In this document: positions 1 to 4,771 of the stretch, one piece after another | Numbering within the stretch: position 1 is the stretch's first letter | Layout of the letters: each line of letters begins with the position of its first letter | Assembly: GCA_900551325.1 (NCBI GenBank) | Contig: URVM01000047.1 | Coordinates: 1-8,668 of the forward strand | Origin: an uncultured Eubacteriales bacterium | GTDB taxonomy: Bacteria; Bacillota; Clostridia; Lachnospirales; Cellulosilyticaceae | DNA: 8,668 nucleotides | Direction of reading: 5' to 3' | Notes under the pieces: model-generated | Database searches by the model: none | Seen by the model: only the letters and a program-made list of their open reading frames with translations | Told to the model about the DNA's origin: nothing | Position numbers and translations under genes: made by a program

Positions 1-52
1 AAGACACCGCCCTTTCACGGCGGTAACAGGAGTTCGATTCTCCTATGGGTCA
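1..52 (+). tRNA. tRNA-Glu (UUC), 5' part outside the window
   Basis: The visible part holds the anticodon arm (stem CCGCC/GGCGG around the loop CTTTCAC, anticodon TTC), the T arm (AGGAG/CTCCT around TTCGATT) and the 3' acceptor strand ATGGGTC with discriminator A at 52. The 5' acceptor strand and most of the D arm are cut off by the window start. No CCA is encoded; T residues follow directly, so CCA must be added after transcription. It lies only about 3 nt upstream of the 5S rRNA and is presumably processed from the same transcript. Confidence 0.93.
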
Positions 53-55
53 TTT

Positions 56-172
56 TTTGGTGACGATGCGATTTAGGGAAACACCCGTTCCCATACCGAA
101 CACGTAGGTTAAGACTAAATCGGCTGATGGTACTTGTCTGGAGACGGACTGGGAGAGTAAGTGGTTGCCAAA
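56..172 (+). rRNA. rrf: 5S ribosomal RNA
   Basis: The ends pair as helix I: TTTGGTGAC at 56-64 with GTTGCCAAA at 164-172, including G-T pairs. Inside is the typical 5S core CCCGTTCCCATACCGAACAC, followed by the GGTTAAG loop and a GATGGTA segment. The length of about 117 nt is normal. The exact ends may be off by one or two bases. It sits between tRNA-Glu and tRNA-Cys with gaps of only a few bases, so all three are probably one precursor. No 23S rRNA directly precedes it in this window. Confidence 0.95.
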
Positions 173-179
173 TTTATAC

Positions 180-250
180 GGCGGCATAGCCAAGTGGTAA
201 GGCAGAGGTCTGCAACACCTTCATCACCAGTTCAAATCTGGTTGCCGCCT
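180..250 (+). tRNA. tRNA-Cys (GCA)
   Basis: A full cloverleaf is visible. The acceptor stem is GGCGGCA (180-186) with TGCCGCC (243-249), and the discriminator is T at 250. The D arm has a 3-bp GCC/GGC stem, the anticodon loop is CTGCAAC (anticodon GCA), the variable loop is short, and the T arm is ACCAG/CTGGT around TTCAAAT. At 71 nt it has the short size usual for tRNA-Cys. CCA is not encoded. It is the last gene of the stable-RNA cluster and is followed after 3 nt by a terminator. Confidence 0.96.
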
Positions 251-253
251 TTC

Positions 254-286
254 AAAAGAGCTTAGATATAATCTAAGCTCTTTTTT
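254..286 (+). terminator. Rho-independent terminator of the 5S/tRNA cluster
   Basis: A perfect 14-bp inverted repeat has arms at 254-267 and 271-284 (core GAGCTTAGAT / ATCTAAGCTC) with a 3-nt loop. It runs into a T tract at 281-286. It ends the tRNA-Glu/5S/tRNA-Cys transcript and isolates it from the flippase gene downstream. Confidence 0.92.
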
Positions 287-312
287 GTCGTATAAGAAAG
301 TATTCTAAATGC

Positions 313-341
313 TAGACAATAGAAACAGGTCATAGTATAAT
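313..341 (+). promoter_or_regulatory. Sigma-A type promoter of the flippase gene
   Basis: TAGACA at 313-318 matches the -35 consensus at 5 of 6 positions. TATAAT at 336-341 is a perfect -10 box. The spacer is exactly 17 bp. Transcription would start near 348, giving a leader of about 50 nt before the ATG at 399. No operator or riboswitch-like fold was recognised in 287-398. Confidence 0.72.
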
Positions 342-398
342 CCAATAAACAGATTACAGAATTTTGAGTAAGTTACTCTATGTGGAGGAACAAAATTA

Positions 399-2042
399 AT
401 GGAACAAAAGATAACTGGTAAGCAAGTTGCTAAGGGAATTATGATTCTAGCAATTGCTACTTTTTTAAGTAAATTGATAGGAGTACTTTATCGTATTCCT
501 ATTGTTAATATTTTAGGAGATGCAGGGAATTCAATATATGGACTAGCTTATCAAGTATATGTATTGATTATTACAATAAGTTGTCTAGGTATACCTAATG
601 CGGTTGCTAAGTTAGTAGCTGAATGTATAAGTTTAAAGGCATATAAAGACGCTAAACGTATTTTCAAGATTACATTAATTTATATAGGAGGGCTCAGTAT
701 TATACTGGCACTTTTATTATGGTTTGGTGCAGAGAAAATTGCTTTTATACTAAAACGAGGAGATAATATTGTCCTTCCTTTAAGAGCTTTAGCACCCACT
801 GTTATTGTAGTAAGCTTAATGGCTGTTATTAGAGGTTACTTTCAAGGACTAAATGATATGATGCCTACAGCTCTTTCACAAACAATAGAGCAACTCTTTA
901 ATGGGATTTTTAGTGTTGTATTAGCTAGTTTATTTATACCTTATGGTATTACAGTGGCAGCTATGGGAAGTACCTTAGGTACAGGAATAGGGGCGGTAGC
1001 GGGTATGGTTACTATACTCATTGTATATAAACGTACTTATAAGAAATATGAGTTTATAAATGAGGAGAGTACTTGCTCTATTTATCCTACGACTGGCCAT
1101 ATCATTAAACAATTACTAGTTACTATTTTACCTGTTGTTGTAACGGCAGCACTATTTGCATTAATGACACTTATAGATAATACAATGCTTTATCATTACT
1201 TGCCTGATGTCATAGAGAAGTTAAGAGTTATGGGCAACATAGATTATATACCAGTTACCAATAGTGCACTAATGGATACAGATACTATTATATCTAGTTT
1301 ATCAGGACAATTTTTAAGTAAGTATACCCAATTTATTAATATACCAGTAGGTATTATATTAGTGATGGTAACTTCTTCTATTCCTGTTATAGCATCAGAG
1401 TTTGCTAGAGGTGAATATAAAGTTTTAGAGCATAAAATGAATCGTTTATTAAAAATAGGTATGCTTATTGCCCTACCATCTACAGTAGGTTTAACTTTAT
1501 TTGGAGAACCTATTATGAGATTTATCTATGCTTCGGCACCAGATGGAGGTAGTCTCTTTAGGGTAGGATCTATGGCTATTGTTTTTATGACTTTAGCACA
1601 GCTTACAACAGGTATGCTTCAAGCTATGGGTAAACAGTACCGAGTTACTTTATATGTAGCAGGAGCATTAATCATTAAGGTAATTCTAAATAGTCTATTA
1701 CTGCCTAATCTTTCAGTACATGTTTATGCTATTCCTATTAGTACTATAGTTTGTTATATGATTTATGCCTTTTGCAATATCTATACTTTGAAGAAGTCTA
1801 TTAAGATAAATTTCAATTGGAATGAGGTCATTTTAAAGCCATTAGTATGTTCAGTATTAATGGGTGGGATGAGTTTCTTCCTATACAAAGGGATTTTATC
1901 CATCACCCACAATACAACTATTGCTATTATTCCTACAATACTATTTGCTATTATAATTTATAGTATATTAGGTTTTATAGGAAAAATTATTACAGTAGAT
2001 GATGTAAAATATGTTCCTATTATTAATAGATGGATTAAATAA
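399..2042 (+). CDS. MurJ/SpoVB-family lipid-linked precursor flippase
   Basis: A 547-residue integral membrane protein of the MOP superfamily (polysaccharide transporter / SpoVB branch), which moves undecaprenyl-linked sugar precursors across the cytoplasmic membrane. The length matches Bacillus MurJ (YtgP, about 544 aa). It is hydrophobic throughout, compatible with about 14 helices. Family-typical stretches are the N-terminal LSKLIGVLYRIP (residues 23-34), GIPNAVAKLVAE (64-75) and RGYFQGLNDMMPTALSQ (145-161). GTGGAGG at 382-388 puts GGAGG 10 nt before the ATG, supporting this start. The gene is monocistronic by context: its own promoter lies upstream and 148 bp follow before the next gene. 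Lipid II transport is the likely role. Clostridia often carry several paralogues, including the sporulation protein SpoVB, and the sequence alone does not separate these, so no symbol is given. Confidence 0.88.
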   Translation: MEQKITGKQVAKGIMILAIATFLSKLIGVLYRIPIVNILGDAGNSIYGLAYQVYVLIITISCLGIPNAVAKLVAECISLKAYKDAKRIFKITLIYIGGLSIILALLLWFGAEKIAFILKRGDNIVLPLRALAPTVIVVSLMAVIRGYFQGLNDMMPTALSQTIEQLFNGIFSVVLASLFIPYGITVAAMGSTLGTGIGAVAGMVTILIVYKRTYKKYEFINEESTCSIYPTTGHIIKQLLVTILPVVVTAALFALMTLIDNTMLYHYLPDVIEKLRVMGNIDYIPVTNSALMDTDTIISSLSGQFLSKYTQFINIPVGIILVMVTSSIPVIASEFARGEYKVLEHKMNRLLKIGMLIALPSTVGLTLFGEPIMRFIYASAPDGGSLFRVGSMAIVFMTLAQLTTGMLQAMGKQYRVTLYVAGALIIKVILNSLLLPNLSVHVYAIPISTIVCYMIYAFCNIYTLKKSIKINFNWNEVILKPLVCSVLMGGMSFFLYKGILSITHNTTIAIIPTILFAIIIYSILGFIGKIITVDDVKYVPIINRWIK

Positions 2043-2056
2043 CTTTTATAAGTTAT

Positions 2057-2081
2057 ATATTCTATATTGCATATTCTATAT
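2057..2081 (+). repeat. Short A+T-rich direct repeat
   Basis: The 11-mer ATATTCTATAT occurs exactly at 2057-2067 and again at 2071-2081, separated by TGC. It lies in the 148-bp gap after the flippase gene. No clear terminator is visible in this gap, only a weak ACTT/AAGT hairpin just after the stop codon. The repeat may be chance in such A+T-rich DNA. Confidence 0.4.
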
Positions 2082-2145
2082 AAGATAAACTGTTTGGGTA
2101 AAATTAAGCTATAATAGGTTAATTTATAATTATTGTAAAATCATG

Positions 2146-2151
2146 TATAAT
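2146..2151 (+). promoter_or_regulatory. Candidate -10 box for the DUF951 gene
   Basis: A perfect TATAAT lies 39 bp before the DUF951 start codon. The hexamer 17 bp upstream (TTTATA at 2123-2128) matches the -35 consensus poorly, so this is a plausible but unproven promoter. Another TATAAT at 2110-2115 also lacks a good -35. Confidence 0.35.
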
Positions 2152-2190
2152 AAGAATTAAAACTGGCAATTAATCAAAGGAGGGTAAGAA

Positions 2191-2385
2191 ATGAACTATC
2201 AAGTTGGAGATGTAGTGCAGATGAAGAAGCCGCACCCTTGTGGGACTAATGCCTGGGAAGTTCTACGAGTAGGCGCGGACTTCAAACTGCGCTGTAGTGA
2301 ATGTCAGCATATCATTATGTTGCCTCGAGAAAAATTTGAAAAAAGTGTAAAAAAACTGCTTAAAAGTAGTGTAGATAAAGCTTAG
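2191..2385 (+). CDS. DUF951 family small protein
   Basis: This is a 64-residue cytoplasmic protein of the DUF951 family (COG4481; YyzM in Bacillus subtilis belongs here), whose function is unknown. The family pattern is clear: an N-terminal VGDVVQMKKPHPCGTNAWEV (residues 5-24), then RCSECQHIIMLPREKFEK (34-51). Cys17, Cys35 and Cys38 with His15 or His40 could form a metal or nucleic-acid binding site, but this is inference. AAAGGAGGG at 2176-2184 gives an excellent ribosome binding site 6 nt before the ATG. In Bacillus the family member also lies just upstream of the rpsF region, with the GTPase gene ychF between; here ychF is absent and rpsF follows after 133 bp. No terminator is seen between this gene and rpsF, so it may be co-transcribed with that operon. 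Confidence 0.9.
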   Translation: MNYQVGDVVQMKKPHPCGTNAWEVLRVGADFKLRCSECQHIIMLPREKFEKSVKKLLKSSVDKA

Positions 2386-2472
2386 AAGCAACATTATCCA
2401 GCATTATTTTTTGTCTAAATGCTTGTATTAATGGAGTAACTATGTTATCATAATAAACTGTAATGTATCCTT

Positions 2473-2494
2473 GCTCTACACATTGATGTAGGGC
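2473..2494 (+). promoter_or_regulatory. Hairpin in the rpsF leader, possible autoregulatory site
   Basis: GCTCTACA (2473-2480) pairs with TGTAGGGC (2487-2494) over 8 bp with one G-T pair, closing a 6-nt loop CATTGA. It ends about 10 nt before the rpsF ribosome binding site and has no T tract, so it is not a terminator. S6:S18 complexes are known to bind a leader structure in rpsF mRNAs of many bacteria through a bulged CCG. No CCG occurs anywhere in 2386-2518, so the known motif cannot be assigned. A regulatory role is inferred from position only. Confidence 0.3.
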
Positions 2495-2518
2495 CAAAGT
2501 CCAAAAGGAGGTGCCAAG

Positions 2519-2809
2519 ATGAAAAACTACGAATTAGCACTAGTATTTATCCCAACTTTAAGCGAAGAAGAGAAAGTAGCTAACCTTGAAAAAGTGAAAG
2601 AATTAATCACTCGTTTCGGTGGTGAAATCACAAATGTTGATGATTGGGGCAAAAGAAAACTTTGCTACGAAATCAACAAGCAAAAAGAAGGTTTCTACTA
2701 CTTTATCCAATTCAACGCTGAGACATCAACTCCAGCAGAAGTTGAAAGCAGACTTCGTATCACAGAAACTGTTCTTCGTTACTTAATCGTACGTCTTGAC
2801 GAAAAATAA
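2519..2809 (+). CDS. rpsF: 30S ribosomal protein S6
   Basis: S6 is a small-subunit protein that binds the central domain of 16S rRNA as a pair with S18, which is encoded two genes downstream. The 96-residue length is typical. Family features are the first strand KNYELALVFIPTLSEEE (residues 2-18), then the DDWGKRKLCYEINKQKEGFYYFIQF block and the RITETVLRYLIVRLDE end. AAAAGGAGGTG at 2503-2513 is a near-perfect Shine-Dalgarno site 5 nt before the ATG. The gene uses more C-ending and CGT codons (AAC, TAC, TTC, CGT) than the membrane-protein genes around it, as expected for strong expression. It heads the rpsF-ssb-rpsR operon, and 30 nt separate it from ssb. Confidence 0.97.
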   Translation: MKNYELALVFIPTLSEEEKVANLEKVKELITRFGGEITNVDDWGKRKLCYEINKQKEGFYYFIQFNAETSTPAEVESRLRITETVLRYLIVRLDEK

Positions 2810-2839
2810 TAATAACCATTAGAAGAAGGAGGTTATGGT

Positions 2840-3295
2840 ATGAATAAAGTTATTCTTATGGGACGTTTAACACGTGATCCAGAAGTGCGTTATTCACAAT
2901 CAACCAACCCAGTTGCAGTAGCAAGATATGGACTAGCTGTTAGAAAACAATTTGCAAAACAAGGAGAACCAGATGTGGATTTCTTCAATATTGTTGCATT
3001 CGGAAAAGCTGGCGAATTTGCAGAAAAGTTCTTTAGAAAAGGACAAATGGTTGCAGTCGTAGGTAGACTCCAAACTAATAGTTGGGAAGACCAACAAAAA
3101 GTTAAACATACATCAATAGATATTATTGTTGAAGAGCAACATTTTGCAGAAAGTAGATCTTCAGCTGAATCAAGAGGTGTTATGGCAAATAGCCCACTTG
3201 AATCTATGTCACCTGTTTCAGCTCCTCCTTCAAGTAGTCCAGTAGATGGGTTTATGCCTACTACTATGGAAGAAGACGACGATTTACCATTTTAA
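2840..3295 (+). CDS. ssb: Single-stranded DNA-binding protein
   Basis: SSB coats single-stranded DNA during replication, repair and recombination, usually as a homotetramer. The 151-residue protein has an N-terminal OB fold (about residues 1-105) beginning NKVILMGRLTRDPEVRYS and containing VDFFNIVAFGKAGEFAEKFFRKGQ (46-69) and VAVVGRLQTNSWED (71-84). A low-complexity Ser/Pro-rich linker (about 104-142) follows. The acidic tip EEDDDLPF (144-151) is the conserved docking peptide for partner proteins. GGAGG at 2828-2832 lies 7 nt before the chosen ATG. An earlier ATG at 2835 runs into TGA after two codons. The position between the S6 and S18 genes is the classic arrangement in Firmicutes and makes this the housekeeping SSB. 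Confidence 0.97.
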   Translation: MNKVILMGRLTRDPEVRYSQSTNPVAVARYGLAVRKQFAKQGEPDVDFFNIVAFGKAGEFAEKFFRKGQMVAVVGRLQTNSWEDQQKVKHTSIDIIVEEQHFAESRSSAESRGVMANSPLESMSPVSAPPSSSPVDGFMPTTMEEDDDLPF

Positions 3296-3329
3296 TCACA
3301 TCATTTAAAATGTAAGGAGGGAAAATACA

Positions 3330-3563
3330 ATGGCAATGCAAAAAAGACGTAGTCGTAGAAGACGTAAAGTTAACCAATTTGCTGGTGATAATATCAAGAA
3401 AATTAATTATAAAGATATTAATACACTTAAAAAGTTTATCTCTGAAAGAGGTAAAATTCTTCCTAGAAGAATTACTGGTAACTCTGCAAAAGCACAACGT
3501 AAACTTACAGTTGCAATCAAACGTGCTAGACATATCGCAATTTTACCATACACTCAAGACTAA
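3330..3563 (+). CDS. rpsR: 30S ribosomal protein S18, zinc-ligand-free form
   Basis: S18 is a 77-residue small-subunit protein that assembles with S6 on the 16S rRNA central domain. A very basic N-terminus (KRRSRRRRK, residues 5-13) precedes the core INYKDINTLKKFISERGKIL (25-44) and PRRITGNSAKAQRKLTVAIK (45-64), with RARHIAILPY at the end. The four positions that carry Cys/Cys/Cys/His zinc ligands in the C+ form of S18 are here Asn15, Ala18, Ser52 and Ala55, so it is a C-minus form with no cysteine at all. AAGGAGGG at 3314-3321 lies 8 nt before the ATG, which favours 3330 over the in-frame ATG at 3336. It is the last gene of the operon, 34 nt after ssb, and is followed by a terminator. Confidence 0.97.
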   Translation: MAMQKRRSRRRRKVNQFAGDNIKKINYKDINTLKKFISERGKILPRRITGNSAKAQRKLTVAIKRARHIAILPYTQD

Positions 3564-3630
3564 TTAGTAATTTTAGATTCAATTCAGCACTATATAGAGA
3601 GACAAATAAGCGCACACACAATATGCACAC

Positions 3631-3657
3631 GCACTGCTTTAGCAGTGCTTTTTTTTT
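3631..3657 (+). terminator. Rho-independent terminator of rpsF-ssb-rpsR
   Basis: A 7-bp perfect stem GCACTGC (3631-3637) / GCAGTGC (3642-3648) with a TTTA loop is followed at once by nine T residues (3649-3657). It lies 67 nt after the rpsR stop codon and separates the ribosomal operon from the DUF2232-gdpP-rplI-dnaB operon. Confidence 0.93.
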
Positions 3658-3703
3658 GCTATTGTTTCTTGTTAAACACAGGGTATATATAATTTGTGTT
3701 TTA

Positions 3704-3712
3704 TGATATAAT
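3704..3712 (+). promoter_or_regulatory. Extended -10 promoter of the DUF2232-gdpP-rplI-dnaB operon
   Basis: TGATATAAT at 3704-3712 is a perfect extended -10 element (TGn plus TATAAT). The hexamer 17 bp upstream (3684-3689) is not a good -35, which extended -10 promoters tolerate. A second TATAAT lies at 3688-3693 with a weak TTGTTT 20 bp upstream. Transcription would start near 3719, about 54 nt before the first gene, just after the rpsR terminator. Confidence 0.6.
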
Positions 3713-3772
3713 ATGAAAATATATGAGTAGGTACATGGCAACTTAGACTCATTTTAGAAGGAGTAAGAAGCT

Positions 3773-4753
3773 ATGAATCAACAGACAAGACAAAATTTTA
3801 AATTAATATTAATGATAGGAATATATGTTTTATTAGGGATAGTAGGAGTATACTCTTTTACCCTAATCTTTTTAGCACCATTACTTATGACTCCTATGGC
3901 TATTTTCCTGATGGGGAATAAGAAGAATTATAAAAGAGACTTATTTATACATTTAATTATTTCAATGCTTTTATATGTATTTACCAATAGTATACAAGAA
4001 GTATTATTATATATTGTAAGTGTGGCAGTGCCTGCTCATATATTTGTAACATGTTATAGAAAGAAATTAGCACTTCCACAAATAGCTATGTATACAGGTG
4101 TTGGTATGATTGCAGTATTTTATTTATATATTATAGGAATGAAATACATGCAAGTTGATTATATACAAATGTACAATAGCCTTTTAGATGCAGCTAAATC
4201 ACAGTATGAAATTATGTTTAATGAATTGGTTGCAAATCAAAATCAAGCAATATCAGCTGAAGTAAGTAAGCAGCTAGCAAGTATGAAAAGACAGATATTA
4301 GATAGTGTTGATGTTCTTAAATATTTATATCCAACAATGTTACTTCAAACAGGAGTAGCATTAGGTGTTATAGGCACAATTTTTATTACCTTCATAGGTA
4401 GATTAAAAAAGTGGCGTATGTTACCTTTAGTACAATTTGCAAACTTTAAGTTCTCTAAATGGATGAGTGGACTTTTATTAGTATCTGGCTTTGTTGCACT
4501 ATTTATGGGCAATGGTTCAAATGAGGTACTTGCTCTTGCTACAAATCTATATTTTTTCACAATGTATTTATTACAAATAATAGGTTTAATTGCAAGTATT
4601 ATGTTTGTTAAAAAGAGTAAGCTAGCTACAACCACAAGAACGATGGTCATTGTATTATGTGTATTAACATATTTTACAGTACCTTTTATAATGATGATAG
4701 TAGGTCTTGCAGATACCTTATTTAATTTTAGAAAAGTTGATATTATTGTTTAA
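3773..4753 (+). CDS. DUF2232 (YybS-like) multi-pass membrane protein
   Basis: This 326-residue integral membrane protein belongs to the DUF2232 family, called YybS in Bacillus; its function is unknown. Hydrophobic segments lie at about residues 11-29, 31-47, 55-72, 76-95, 104-123, 185-209, 229-246, 251-278 and 287-316. A hydrophilic stretch of about 60 residues (124-184) breaks the series and is rich in Gln and Glu. The KKWRMLPLVQF segment (212-222), after the sixth hydrophobic stretch, resembles the conserved loop I recall for this family. AGAAGGAG at 3756-3763 lies 9 nt before the ATG. It is the first gene of the operon and stops 18 nt before gdpP. The same pairing with gdpP and rplI is known in Bacillus (yybS-yybT-rplI), suggesting a role linked to c-di-AMP signalling or the envelope, but this is inference. 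Confidence 0.85.
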   Translation: MNQQTRQNFKLILMIGIYVLLGIVGVYSFTLIFLAPLLMTPMAIFLMGNKKNYKRDLFIHLIISMLLYVFTNSIQEVLLYIVSVAVPAHIFVTCYRKKLALPQIAMYTGVGMIAVFYLYIIGMKYMQVDYIQMYNSLLDAAKSQYEIMFNELVANQNQAISAEVSKQLASMKRQILDSVDVLKYLYPTMLLQTGVALGVIGTIFITFIGRLKKWRMLPLVQFANFKFSKWMSGLLLVSGFVALFMGNGSNEVLALATNLYFFTMYLLQIIGLIASIMFVKKSKLATTTRTMVIVLCVLTYFTVPFIMMIVGLADTLFNFRKVDIIV

Positions 4754-4771
4754 CTAGGGAAGGTAGTGAGT

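Noticed and set aside
2386..2518. Riboswitch or terminator between the DUF951 gene and rpsF
   Set aside because: The only sound hairpin (2473-2494) has no T tract, and no known riboswitch core is recognisable.
2835..2843. Two-codon reading frame (ATG GTA TGA) overlapping the ssb start
   Set aside because: It is 2 nt from the Shine-Dalgarno site and too short to be meaningful; most likely a chance ATG in the leader.
3264..3533. 89-codon open frame on the minus strand across rpsR
   Set aside because: It is antisense to a certain ribosomal gene, has no ribosome binding site and no family resemblance; it is a shadow of the basic, low-complexity rpsR sequence.
3612..3630. Repeated GCACAC motifs before the rpsR terminator
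   Set aside because: Two short copies in a CA-rich stretch; no spacing or symmetry suggests an operator.
3526..3741. 71-codon open frame on the minus strand over the rpsR terminator and operon promoter
   Set aside because: It covers a clear terminator and promoter and reads as low-complexity protein without any recognisable domain.
4766..4771. GTG start for gdpP two codons upstream
   Set aside because: Only 2 nt separate it from the AGGGAAGG site, too close for initiation; the ATG at 4772 has an 8-nt spacing.
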